Translations under genes and position numbers: made by a program | The notes under the pieces: model-generated | Seen by the model: only the letters and a program-made list of their open reading frames with translations | Told to the model about the DNA's origin: nothing | Database searches by the model: none | Assembly: GCA_943331295.2 (NCBI GenBank) | Contig: CALQLA020000010.1 | Coordinates: forward strand, 58,140-122,139 | Length of the DNA: 64,000 nt | Reading direction: 5' to 3' | DNA from: Bordetella parapertussis | Lineage (GTDB): Bacteria; Pseudomonadota; Gammaproteobacteria; Burkholderiales; Casimicrobiaceae | In this document: piece after piece, positions 16,672 to 24,285 of the stretch | Position numbering within the stretch: the first letter of the stretch is position 1 | Layout: each line of letters begins with the position of its first letter

Positions 16672-17723
16672 CCTATCTCACCAAGCCTAAGCTCCACCAC
16701 CCGGCGCTGCCGACCAACAAGCTCGGCTTCACGCGGCGCGACTACGAAGGCCCGATCTCGACGCTGTGCGCCGGCTGCGGCCACGACTCGATCTCGGCCG
16801 CCATCATCGCCGCGTTCTACGAGCTCGCGATCGAGCCGCATCGCGTCGCCAAGCTGTCGGGCATCGGCTGCTCCTCCAAGACGCCGACCTACTTCCTCGG
16901 GCAGTCGCACGGGTTCAACAGCGTGCACGGCCGGATGCCGTCGGTGCTGACCGGCGCCGCGCTCGCCAACCGCGACCTGATCTACCTCGGCGTGTCCGGC
17001 GACGGCGACTCGGCGTCGATCGGCATCGGGCAGTTCGCGCACGTGATGCGGCGCGGCGTCAACATGGTCTACATCGTCGAGAACAACGGCGTGTACGGCC
17101 TCACCAAGGGCCAGTTCTCGGCCACGGCCGACAAGGGCTCGAAGGCGAAGCGCGGCGCCGTCAACAGCGACGAGCCGATCGACCTCGTGCAGCTCGCGCT
17201 GCTCCTTGGCGCGACGTTCGTCGCCCGCGGCTTCTCCGGCGACAAGGAGCAGCTCGTGCCGCTGATCAAGGCGGCCGTGGAGCACCGCGGCGCCGCGTTC
17301 ATCGACGTCGTGAGCCCCTGCGTCGCGTTCAACAACCATCCCGGGTCGACCAAGAGCTACGACTACGTCCGCGCGCACAACGAGGCGGTCAACCGGCTCG
17401 ACTTCGTGTCGGTGCGCGACCCGATCACGGCCAGCGTCCCGGCCGGCGGCGTGCAGGACATCGCGCTGCACGACGGGGGAATCATGCGGCTGCGCAAGCT
17501 CCATCCCGAATACGATCCGCACGACAAGGTCGGCGCGGTGTCGTACCTCGAAGCGCACCGGATGAAGGGCGAGGTGGTCACCGGGCTCCTCTATGTCGAG
17601 GAAGATCCCACCGACCTGCACGTGTCGCAGAACACCGTCGACGTGCCGCTCAACATCCTGTCCGACGACGACCTCGTGCCGGGCAACGCGGCGCTGATGG
17701 AATTCAACGCCTCGCTCCGGTAG
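16668..17723 (+). CDS. 2-oxoacid:acceptor oxidoreductase, beta subunit (OFOR-2, KorB-like)
   Basis: A 351-residue protein starting at an ATG inside an ATGA overlap with the alpha gene. Cluster ligands are visible in LCAGCGHDSIS and GIGCSSKTPTYF, with a later Cys in VVSPCVAFNNHPG. The ThDP motif GVSGDGDSASIGIGQF and ENNGVYGLTKGQFSAT are intact. It forms the catalytic pair with the upstream alpha chain, and with the KorC-like subunit probably a NADP(H)-linked 2-oxoacid oxidoreductase. It is the last gene of the operon. No clear intrinsic terminator was found in the 119 nt before the convergent uraD. Confidence 0.92.
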   Translation: MTYLTKPKLHHPALPTNKLGFTRRDYEGPISTLCAGCGHDSISAAIIAAFYELAIEPHRVAKLSGIGCSSKTPTYFLGQSHGFNSVHGRMPSVLTGAALANRDLIYLGVSGDGDSASIGIGQFAHVMRRGVNMVYIVENNGVYGLTKGQFSATADKGSKAKRGAVNSDEPIDLVQLALLLGATFVARGFSGDKEQLVPLIKAAVEHRGAAFIDVVSPCVAFNNHPGSTKSYDYVRAHNEAVNRLDFVSVRDPITASVPAGGVQDIALHDGGIMRLRKLHPEYDPHDKVGAVSYLEAHRMKGEVVTGLLYVEEDPTDLHVSQNTVDVPLNILSDDDLVPGNAALMEFNASLR

Positions 17724-17842
17724 GAGCGCGAGGTCCGGACGGTACCGCCGCCGCCCGCCTCTGACCGGGCCGAAGGGCTCCCCGTGCGCGTGACGCGCCG
17801 GGATGCCCTCGCGGCGCCGCTGACCCTGCGCCGGGCCGCGCT

Positions 17843-18352
17843 TCAGGGCGCCGCGAACAGCGCGTCGAGGCGCAGCCGGGTGATCACCGCGACCTGCGCC
17901 AGGCACTCGGCGAATTCCGTGGCGCGGTCGCGCTCGGCGCGGCGCGCGAATTCGCCGATGATCCCGGCGCGATCCCATCCCTTGACCGCGAGGATGAACG
18001 GAAAGCCGAAGCGCGCGTTGTAGCGCGCGTTGAGCTCCTGCAGGCGCGCGAATTCCTCGGGCGAGCAGCGGGTGAGCCCGGCGCCCGCCTGCTCGTCGAT
18101 CGAGTCGGCGGTGAGTTCGGCGCGCACCATCGCGCGGCCCGCGAGTTCCGGATGCGCGCGCAGCAGCGCGAGCCGCTCGGCGTCGCTCGCCGCGTCGACG
18201 GCGCCTCGCATCGCGGCGTGCAGCGCCTCGACGCTCGCGAACGGCCGCGCGGCGTACGCGCGCTCCGCCACCCACGGCGAGTGCTCGAAGATCGCGCCCA
18301 GCGTGGCGACGAACGCCGCGCGGTCCATCCCGTTCAGCGTGTCGAGCGTCAT
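17843..18352 (-). CDS. uraD: 2-oxo-4-hydroxy-4-carboxy-5-ureidoimidazoline (OHCU) decarboxylase
   Basis: A 169-residue protein, usual length for UraD. The ATG at 18352 overlaps the puuE stop. Family motifs FVATLGAIFEHSPWVAERA, LRAHPELAG (with the catalytic His) and the FPFILAVKG segment are present. The enzyme converts OHCU to S-allantoin, the last step of urate oxidation, after the hydroxyisourate hydrolase encoded nearby at 19490-19855. It is translationally coupled to puuE, which acts on its product. Confidence 0.93.
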   Translation of the reverse strand: MTLDTLNGMDRAAFVATLGAIFEHSPWVAERAYAARPFASVEALHAAMRGAVDAASDAERLALLRAHPELAGRAMVRAELTADSIDEQAGAGLTRCSPEEFARLQELNARYNARFGFPFILAVKGWDRAGIIGEFARRAERDRATEFAECLAQVAVITRLRLDALFAAP

Positions 18353-19314
18353 CGGGCGGCGCCTTCGGCGGGGGTCGCGCGCGGATGGGTCGCAACCCAG
18401 TGGCGCGCGATGTCGATTCGTCGCGCGATCCACACGTCCTCGTGCCGCGCCACGTGATCCAGGAAGCGGGCGAGGGCGGCGAGCCGCCCGGGGCGCCCCG
18501 CGATGCGGCAATGCAGCCCGATCGACAGCATCTTCGGCGCGTCGAGCCCCGCGGGGTCGCCTTCGGCGTACAGGACGTCGAACGCGTCGCGGAGATAGGC
18601 GTGGAACTGGTCACCGCTGTTGAAGCCCTGGGTCGTGGCGAAGCGCATGTCGTTGGTGTCGAGCGTGTAGGGGACGACGAGGTGCGCTCGGGTGCCGTCC
18701 CGCGTCGCGACTTCGACCCAGAACGGCAGGTCGTCGGCGTACGAGTCGGCGTCGTAGGCGAAGCCGCCGTGCTCGACGACCAGGCGGCGGGTGTTCGGGC
18801 TGTCGCGGCCCGTGTACCAGCCTTCGGGTGCCCGGCCGGTGAGCGACCGGATCGTCGCCACAGCGCGCTCGAGATGCGCGCGCTCGGTGTCCTCGTCCAT
18901 CGCCTGGTACGAGATCCAACGCCAGCCGTGGCTCGCGATCTCGTGCCCGTCGGCCAGCATCGCATCGACGACGCGCGGATTGCGCGCCAGCGCCATCGCG
19001 ACGCCGAATACCGTGAGCGGCATCCGGCGCTCGCGGAACAGGCGCAGAAGCCGCCAGACACCGGCACGCGAGCCGTACTCGTACAGCGACTCCATGCTGA
19101 GGTGCCGCGCCGGGAACGCCGCGGCGCCGACGATCTCCGACAGGAAGGTCTCCGACTGCGCGTCGCCGTGCAGTACGCTGTTCTCGCCGCCTTCCTCGTA
19201 GTTCAGCACGAACTGCACGGCGAGGCGCGCGCCGCCCGGCCAGCGCGGGTGCGGCGGATGCGCGCCGTAGCCGGCGAGGTCGCGCGGGTAGCCGGGGTCG
19301 AAGGTCGAGGTCAC
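18349..19314 (-). CDS. puuE: Allantoinase of the polysaccharide-deacetylase type
   Basis: About 321 residues. The frame allows TTG at 19323 or GTG at 19314. The GTG is favoured because a TACCAT hexamer ends 8 nt before it and no ribosome site precedes either codon. Motifs YPRDLAGYGAHPPHPRWP, NYEEGGENS, DGHEIASHGWRW, APEGWYTGRDSPNTRRL and IGLHCRIAGRPGRL match PuuE, a metal-independent allantoinase with a NodB-like fold. It hydrolyses allantoin to allantoate. Its stop overlaps the uraD start (ATGA), and the hydroxyisourate hydrolase gene lies divergently, giving a compact ureide locus. Confidence 0.93.
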   Translation of the reverse strand: MTSTFDPGYPRDLAGYGAHPPHPRWPGGARLAVQFVLNYEEGGENSVLHGDAQSETFLSEIVGAAAFPARHLSMESLYEYGSRAGVWRLLRLFRERRMPLTVFGVAMALARNPRVVDAMLADGHEIASHGWRWISYQAMDEDTERAHLERAVATIRSLTGRAPEGWYTGRDSPNTRRLVVEHGGFAYDADSYADDLPFWVEVATRDGTRAHLVVPYTLDTNDMRFATTQGFNSGDQFHAYLRDAFDVLYAEGDPAGLDAPKMLSIGLHCRIAGRPGRLAALARFLDHVARHEDVWIARRIDIARHWVATHPRATPAEGAAR

Positions 19315-19382
19315 GGGGGTCAATGGTACGGCCTAGGGGCGGGAGGACGCGCGGAGGAAAGCGCGCGGCGGTGGCGCAGGCG

Positions 19383-19412
19383 TTGAGACGGCGCGCCGCG
19401 GCAGCATACAAT
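19383..19412 (+). promoter_or_regulatory. Candidate sigma-70 promoter of uraH
   Basis: A TTGAGA hexamer (19383-19388) and a TACAAT hexamer (19407-19412) are separated by 18 nt. Each differs from consensus at one position. The predicted start is near 19419, about 70 nt before the uraH ATG. Confidence 0.5.
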
Positions 19413-19489
19413 GTGCCGCCGGCCCGCTGCAATGCGCAACCCGGGTCCCGCGCGCCGGCGATGTCCCCGCCGCGGCAACCGCCACGACG

Positions 19490-19855
19490 ATGGTGCACCC
19501 GATGGGCAAGCTCACCACCCACGTGCTCGACACCGCGCAGGGCCTTCCCGGCGCCGGCGTCGAACTCACGCTGTACCGCAACGTCGCGGAGCGCTACGTG
19601 TTCGTCCAGGCGGCGGTCACCAACGCCGACGGCCGCTGCGACGCACCGCTGCTCGAAGGCGCCGCGCTGACGGCGGGGCGCTACCGGCTCGTGTTCCAGG
19701 CCGGCGCGTATTTCGCCGCCCGGGGCGTGCCGCTGCCCGACCCGCCGTTCGTCGACCAGGTGGTGCTCGACTTCGGCATCGCCGACGTCGACGCCCACTA
19801 CCACGTGCCGCTGCTCGTCTCGCCGTGGAGCTACGCGACGTATCGCGGCAGCTGA
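19490..19855 (+). CDS. uraH: 5-hydroxyisourate hydrolase (transthyretin-like)
   Basis: A 121-residue protein; an in-frame ATG at 19502 (MGKLTTHVLD) would fit the family N-terminus better and is an equally possible start. It shows the transthyretin-like signature: LTTHVLDTAQGLPGAGV at the N-terminus, an inner ADGRCDAPLLEG, and the invariant C-terminal YRGS. The enzyme opens 5-hydroxyisourate to OHCU, upstream of UraD. It is intact, although the urate oxidase remnant right after it is not, so its substrate must come from another urate oxidase or from imported intermediates. Confidence 0.94.
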   Translation: MVHPMGKLTTHVLDTAQGLPGAGVELTLYRNVAERYVFVQAAVTNADGRCDAPLLEGAALTAGRYRLVFQAGAYFAARGVPLPDPPFVDQVVLDFGIADVDAHYHVPLLVSPWSYATYRGS

Positions 19856-19880
19856 CGCCGAAGGCCCGCGCCGCCACCGC

Positions 19881-20140
19881 ATGGATGCCTAGGCCGGCGA
19901 GTGGCTGCAACTCCTGATCCGCTGGGTCCACCTGGTCACCGGCATCGCGTGGATCGGCGCGTCGCTCTATTCCGTCTGGCTCGACCATTCGCTGCTGCCG
20001 TCGAAATCCGCCGATGACTCGGAGCGCGGCGTCGGCGGCAAGCAGGGGTCGGTGCACAACAATTACCTCACGCTTCCAGTTCTCCTTGTGATGATCAGCA
20101 ACCACTATCCGCTGACGTGGGGCCACCCGCGTGCGTGGCT
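19881..20140 (+). pseudogene. puuD: Remnant of membrane urate oxidase PuuD with internal deletion and early stop
   Basis: Reading from ATG 19881 gives M-D-A-stop, then AGEWLQLLIRWVHLVTG, IAWIGASLYSVWLDHSLLP and KSADDSERGVGG. These match the PuuD N-terminus, where a Tyr codon would be expected at the TAG (19890-19892). Directly after VGG the frame continues with KQGSVHNNYLTLPVLLVMISN and HYPLTWGHPRAWL, a segment that lies about 200 residues later in PuuD. The middle of the membrane domain is thus missing in frame, and the cytochrome c domain is absent. Sequence then passes into an unrelated remnant. No functional protein can result. Confidence 0.75.
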
Positions 20141-20144
20141 GGAG

Positions 20145-20331
20145 AGCCGGCCCCGCGTGGTATTCGGTGCCGTTCGATCCGGCGAAGGTGGTCGCGACGC
20201 CCGCGGGGACCGCGACGTTCACGTTCAACGACGGCGACAGCGCGCTCTTCGCGTACCAGGTAAACGGGATCGCGCAGACGAAGGTCATCACGCGCGAGGT
20301 ATTCGTGGCGCCCGGCAACACCTGCCGGTAG
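20145..20331 (+). pseudogene. C-terminal remnant of a secreted 'GWWWNP-ESG' family protein
   Basis: The frame reads PAWYSVPFDPAKVVATPAG, then TATFTFNDGDSALFAYQVNG, then IAQTKVITREVFVAPGNTCR and a stop. This resembles the C-terminal beta-rich end of betaproteobacterial secreted proteins that carry a W-W-N-P-x-E-S-G motif. No start, signal peptide or WWNP motif precedes it; it is fused directly to the puuD remnant. A possible N-terminal piece of the same family lies at 63716-63859. Family recall is from memory. Confidence 0.5.
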
Positions 20332-20368
20332 CGCCTCGGCGGCGACCGGCACGCTCCGCGCGGACGGG

Positions 20369-21118
20369 TCAGAACAGCGATTCCTGTTCCGGCGCCGCGG
20401 GGCGCGAGCCGGCGTCCTTCCGCGACGTGGCGAGGGTCGGCGCCGCGACCGGCTTGATCAGCGTGGAGTCGTCGTGCGCGACGGCGTTGACGCGCGTGGA
20501 CACCGGGTAGAACGCCATCGCGGTCGCGGGGAATGGCACGATCAGGTCCAGGAGGTCGGTGTGCGCGGGGTCGAGCCAGCGATCGTACTGGTCCGGCGCG
20601 ATGATCAGCGGCATGCGGTCGTGGATCGGCAGCATCGCCGCGTTGGCGGCCGTGGTGATGACCGTGCAGCTGTCGACGACGGCGCCGTCGGGGCTGCGCC
20701 AGCGCTCGTAGAGGCCGGCCAGGCCGAACAGCGATCCGTTCTTCATCCCGACGTGCATCGGCTGCTTGTGCGCCGGCGTGCCGTTCGTCGCCGGCACCGG
20801 CATCCATTCGTAGAAGCCGTCGGCGGGGAGCAGGCAGCGATGGCGCCGCAGCGCCATCCGGAACGACGGCTTCTCGGCGAGCGTCTCGCCGCGGGCATTG
20901 ATCAGCTTGAGGCCGATCGCCGGATCGCGTGCCCAACGCGGGACGAGCCCCCAGCGCAGCCGTACCAGCTCGCGCTGGCCGTCGGCGTTCATCCTGACGA
21001 CCGGCACCTCGGTGGTCGGCGCGATGTTGTAGCGCGGCATGACTTCGGGGACATGCGCGAGCCCGAAAGTCAGCGCGATCGTGGCCGGATGACTGTGCAG
21101 TTCGTAGCGGCCGCACAC
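20369..21118 (-). CDS. SOS-response-associated (SRAP/YedK/HMCES) protein
   Basis: A 249-residue protein. It begins MCGRYELHS; Cys2 is the residue that forms a covalent thiazolidine with abasic sites in single-stranded DNA once Met1 is removed. RYNIAPT, LINARGETLAEKPSFR, CLLPADGFYEW (with the conserved Glu) and IHDRMPLII (with the conserved His) complete the SRAP active site. The C-terminus is a disordered Lys/Pro/Ala tail. The gene ends 3 nt downstream of the EcsC-like gene, so the two are probably one transcript. Confidence 0.94.
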   Translation of the reverse strand: MCGRYELHSHPATIALTFGLAHVPEVMPRYNIAPTTEVPVVRMNADGQRELVRLRWGLVPRWARDPAIGLKLINARGETLAEKPSFRMALRRHRCLLPADGFYEWMPVPATNGTPAHKQPMHVGMKNGSLFGLAGLYERWRSPDGAVVDSCTVITTAANAAMLPIHDRMPLIIAPDQYDRWLDPAHTDLLDLIVPFPATAMAFYPVSTRVNAVAHDDSTLIKPVAAPTLATSRKDAGSRPAAPEQESLF

Positions 21119-21121
21119 GAT

Positions 21122-21769
21122 TCAGTCCTCGTCGTCCCCGGGCTTGGCACGCGGCACGACATCGCGGGCGCCTGCCGGCCCGGAGGCTTCGAGCAGCCGG
21201 CGCGCCGTCTTCGCGACTTGCATCGTGTCCCAGTAGGCGTAGGCTCCGACAGCCGCCGCGCCCGCCACCGGCACCCAGCGGCTGGCCGCGGTGCCGGCCA
21301 TGCGCTGCGTCACGGTGCCGCCCAACTTCGCCAGCGCGGTGCGCAGCGCGCCGGACGACAGCTGCTCGATGATCACCCGCTGCCCGGTGCGCACGGCGAC
21401 GTCGCGCAGCACCTGGCTCGCCAGGTGCCGGAACAGGCAGTAGAGCATGTGCGTGCGCGACAGTTCCGCGCTGCGGCCGTGCAGCGCGAAGATGTCCGCC
21501 ACCATCTGCCGCTGCACCTTCCAGATGAGGTAGAGGTCGGGCAGGATCGTGAGCAGGCCGAGCGGTCCGGGCGGCAGGGCCAGCGAGCCCGACAGCAGCG
21601 CCGCCTTCTGCGCCGCGTCGCGGGCGAGCCGCTGCGCGGCCGCGGCGGGATCGCTCACCGCATGCGTCCGCGGCGCCGGCACATCGGCGATGATGCGCTC
21701 GATGACGCCGGTCACCTTGCGGTCCGGATCCGGGGCGGCGTCAATCACGGCGGGCAGCGATCGGTTCAT
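21122..21769 (-). CDS. EcsC-like membrane-associated protein
   Basis: A 215-residue protein. The segment LPPGPLGLLTILPDLYLIWK followed by VQRQMVADIFALHG is typical of EcsC-family proteins, which have a hydrophobic helical core and unknown biochemical role. A second hydrophobic patch (VPVAGAAAVGAYAYWDT) precedes an acidic tail. The neighbouring SRAP gene gives no clear functional clue. Assignment to the family is by resemblance. Confidence 0.65.
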   Translation of the reverse strand: MNRSLPAVIDAAPDPDRKVTGVIERIIADVPAPRTHAVSDPAAAAQRLARDAAQKAALLSGSLALPPGPLGLLTILPDLYLIWKVQRQMVADIFALHGRSAELSRTHMLYCLFRHLASQVLRDVAVRTGQRVIIEQLSSGALRTALAKLGGTVTQRMAGTAASRWVPVAGAAAVGAYAYWDTMQVAKTARRLLEASGPAGARDVVPRAKPGDDED

Positions 21770-22063
21770 CGTCGGCTACGGCTTGTGACCAGGACGGCCG
21801 CGGGTGCGCGGCCGGCGTTCGACCGGCATTCCTGCTGACTGTAGCCCCGCCGGCGCCGGCTGTCGACCCGGGGCGAGCGCGCTGCGGCGACACCAGCCGC
21901 TACAATGGCGGTCTTTCTCGCGCGCGGCGGTCTCGCGCGTGGGCACTTCCCGCCGACCATTCGCCGCTCTCCCGCCTTCCGTGCCGTCCGCGTTCACTTC
22001 GTCCATGCCTGTGCGCCACCTGCCGTGCGCCGCATCGCCTCCGCCGCGCGGGCGGGCGGCGTG

Positions 22064-22591
22064 ATGCGGGTCTTCGGCTTCGCCGGCTGGTCCGGCAGCG
22101 GCAAAACGACGCTCATCGAGCGGGTCATTCCGCAACTGGTCGCGCGCGGGCTGAGGGTGTCGCTGATCAAGCACGCGCATCATACGTTCGATGTCGACCA
22201 GCCCGGCAAGGATTCGTTCCGCCACCGGATGGCCGGCTGCGCCGAAGTGCTCGTCACGTCAGGCCAGCGGTGGGCGCTGATGCACGACCTGCGCGGCGCG
22301 CCCGAAATGACGCTCGCCGACTCGCTCGCCCGGTTGTCGCGCTGCGACCTGGCGCTGATCGAAGGCTACAAGTCGGCGGCGATCCCCAAGCTCGAGATCT
22401 GGCGCGCCGCGGCTGGCAAGCCGCTGCTGTTCCCGAGCGACCCCAACATCATCGCCATTGCCACCGACACCCCGGAGGCGCTGACCGCGACCGCGGCCAA
22501 CCGGTCGCCCGTCGTCCTGGCGCTCAACGACGGCGCGTCGATCGCCGACTTCGTCGCCCGGCACGCGCAGCCGATGCCGGTGGAATATTGA
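22064..22591 (+). CDS. mobB: Molybdopterin-guanine dinucleotide biosynthesis adaptor protein
   Basis: A 175-residue protein. ATG 22064 directly follows an in-frame GTG (22061); either could initiate. The P-loop is GWSGSGKTTLIERVI at the N-terminus, followed by IKHAHHTFDVDQPGKDSFRH, the MobB hallmark, and LALIEGYKSAAIPKLEI. MobB binds GTP and assists MobA in making the guanine dinucleotide form of molybdenum cofactor. The cofactor genes moaD and moaE follow after an outer-membrane protein gene. A TACAAT hexamer at 21901-21906 may belong to its promoter. Confidence 0.93.
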   Translation: MRVFGFAGWSGSGKTTLIERVIPQLVARGLRVSLIKHAHHTFDVDQPGKDSFRHRMAGCAEVLVTSGQRWALMHDLRGAPEMTLADSLARLSRCDLALIEGYKSAAIPKLEIWRAAAGKPLLFPSDPNIIAIATDTPEALTATAANRSPVVLALNDGASIADFVARHAQPMPVEY

Positions 22592-22723
22592 CTTCGCCTG
22601 GTGCGGCGAGTACCGTGGAACTGATCGACGCTCGCGTTGCCGAAAGGCGGTGACGAGGGCACCCGCGGGGATGGGACGCGATGGCGCGGCCGGTGTGGTG
22701 CCGGAAGGTTGCCGGAGTGGGCG

Positions 22724-23428
22724 ATGTCAAGAAAAATCAAATATAAACAGCGGCTTGCAGCTACAGCTTACGCACTGGCCGGGCTCGTCCTGGCGCTGCC
22801 GGCATGGGCCGACGTGCGCAGCGACGCCGGGGAGCTTCCCGGGTTCTACGGCGGCATCTCGCTGCGCGAGCATGGCGCCGACAACGCGGGCCTGAGGGCG
22901 ACCGCGCCAGCGGCCGCTTGGTCGCGGTTCACCGCGCCGCTCGCCGACGATTCCGCCGCGCGCGCGCTGCTCTTCGGCGGCTACCGCTGGAGCAACGAGG
23001 TTGCGATAGAAGCCTCGTTCCTGTCGTCCGACAAATATTCGCTGCGTCCGCAGGATGTGTCGCCGTCGCCCGCCGGCGTGCGCCTGGGGCTGGGCAGCAG
23101 CGCGTTCGGCCCCGCGGATGCGCCGTCGCGCAGCTGGAATCTCGACGTCTACACGAGTTGGGCGTTCTATCGCAGCTTCGCGCTGTATGGCCGCCTGGGC
23201 TATGCACAGGCCGACGCGGCGCAGGCGTTCGGCGCCGGCAACGCGACAGTGGGCGACAACCGCCGGATGCGCGACGGCGTCAACTACGGCCTGGGCCTCC
23301 GCTACGGCATCAACTCCAACTTGGGGTTGCGGCTCGAGTACGCCCGCTTCGCGCGGTTCGGCATCGACAGCAGCAGCGTCCTCCCGGAGTCCGACCAGCT
23401 CTCCGTTGGCGTGCAGATGCGGTTCTAG
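22724..23428 (+). CDS. Outer-membrane beta-barrel protein (OmpA/OmpW-like, 234 aa)
   Basis: The ATG at 22724 starts a typical signal peptide: a Lys/Arg-rich MSRKIKYKQR, then a hydrophobic core and cleavage near ALPAWA. The mature part shows alternating beta-strands (GFYGGISLREHG, ALLFGGYRWSNEVAIEASFL, FALYGRLGYAQAD, NYGLGLRYGINSN, LGLRLEYARFARFG) and ends QMRF with a terminal aromatic residue, the signal for outer-membrane insertion. Size fits an 8-stranded barrel. Ligand unknown. The first ten codons (AGAAAAATCAAATATAAA) are strikingly AT-rich for this genome, which probably helps initiation. An intrinsic terminator follows. Confidence 0.8.
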   Translation: MSRKIKYKQRLAATAYALAGLVLALPAWADVRSDAGELPGFYGGISLREHGADNAGLRATAPAAAWSRFTAPLADDSAARALLFGGYRWSNEVAIEASFLSSDKYSLRPQDVSPSPAGVRLGLGSSAFGPADAPSRSWNLDVYTSWAFYRSFALYGRLGYAQADAAQAFGAGNATVGDNRRMRDGVNYGLGLRYGINSNLGLRLEYARFARFGIDSSSVLPESDQLSVGVQMRF

Positions 23429-23458
23429 TCGCTCGTCCTGCCTGCGGTTAAACTAGGC

Positions 23459-23493
23459 GCGCCGGCGGAGTCCCCCGCCGGCGCTTTCATTTT
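23459..23493 (+). terminator. Intrinsic terminator after the outer-membrane protein gene
   Basis: GCGCCGGCGG and CCGCCGGCGC form a perfect 10-bp stem around a 6-nt loop, followed by TTTCATTTT. It lies between the outer-membrane protein gene and moaD, so moaD should have its own promoter or depend on read-through. Confidence 0.8.
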
Positions 23494-23507
23494 CGAGATT
23501 CCGCACG

Positions 23508-23783
23508 ATGCCCGACGCCGCGCCCGCGACCATCACTCTCGTCTACCTCGCCCGGCTGCGCGCCGCGTTCGGCACCGGCGGCGAGCGGATGGCGCTGACG
23601 CCGGCGCTCGCGGACGTCGCCGCGTTGCGCGCCTCGCTCGCGGCGCGGGGCGGCGCGTGGGCGACGGAGCTCGCCGCCGGTCGCGCGGTGCGGGTGGCCG
23701 TCAACCACGATCTCGCGACCCCGCAGACACCGCTTCGCGCCGGCGACGAAGTGGCGCTGTTCCCGCCGGTGACCGGCGGGTAG
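23508..23783 (+). CDS. moaD: Molybdopterin synthase sulfur-carrier subunit
   Basis: A 91-residue ubiquitin-like protein ending in PPVTGG. The terminal Gly-Gly is adenylated and thiocarboxylated before sulfur donation. The core ITLVYLARLRAAFG and NHDLATPQTPLRAGDEVALFPP match MoaD. It partners with MoaE, encoded 25 nt downstream. Confidence 0.93.
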   Translation: MPDAAPATITLVYLARLRAAFGTGGERMALTPALADVAALRASLAARGGAWATELAAGRAVRVAVNHDLATPQTPLRAGDEVALFPPVTGG

Positions 23784-23808
23784 CCGGACCCCCGCCGGGA
23801 CTTCCCCC

Positions 23809-24285
23809 ATGCCGGTTCGCGTCCAGGTCGAGGATTTCGACGTCGCGCACGAGCTGCACGCGCTCCGTGCGGGTGATCCGCGGGTGGGCGCTGTCGCGGC
23901 GTTCATCGGCACCGTCCGCGACCTGAACGACGATGCCGCGGTCGCCACGATGACGCTCGAGCACTACCCGGGCATGACCGAAAAGGCGCTGGCGGCGATC
24001 GTCGACGAGGCAAAAGCCCGCTGGAGCATCTTCGACGCGATCGTCGTGCATCGCGTCGGCGAACTGAAGCCGATGGACCAGATCGTGCTGGTGGGCGTCA
24101 CCGGCGCACATCGGGGCGAGGCGTTCGCCGCCTGCGAATTCATCATGGACTTCCTCAAGACCCGCGCCCCGTTCTGGAAGAAGGAAATGACGCCGGCCGG
24201 TCCGCGCTGGGTCGAGGCACGCGCGACCGACGACACGGCCGCCGCGCGCTGGGACGACGCCCGGCCGCGGGAGCCGGAGGCGTGA
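23809..24285 (+). CDS. moaE: Molybdopterin synthase catalytic subunit
   Basis: A 158-residue protein. GAVAAFIGTVRDLN, TLEHYPGMTEKAL, VVHRVGELKPMDQIVLVGVT, AHRGEAFAACEFIMDFLKTR and the lysines in APFWKKEM are the MoaE signature and active-site residues. Two MoaE and two MoaD make molybdopterin from precursor Z. Its stop overlaps the start of dgoK (TGATG), which couples the cofactor genes to the sugar-acid genes. Confidence 0.95.
   Translation: MPVRVQVEDFDVAHELHALRAGDPRVGAVAAFIGTVRDLNDDAAVATMTLEHYPGMTEKALAAIVDEAKARWSIFDAIVVHRVGELKPMDQIVLVGVTGAHRGEAFAACEFIMDFLKTRAPFWKKEMTPAGPRWVEARATDDTAAARWDDARPREPEA

Noticed and set aside
20052..20510. A 152-codon ORF starting at 20052
   Set aside because: Its first part is the puuD remnant, and the rest is an out-of-frame reading of the second remnant and of the antisense of the SRAP gene.
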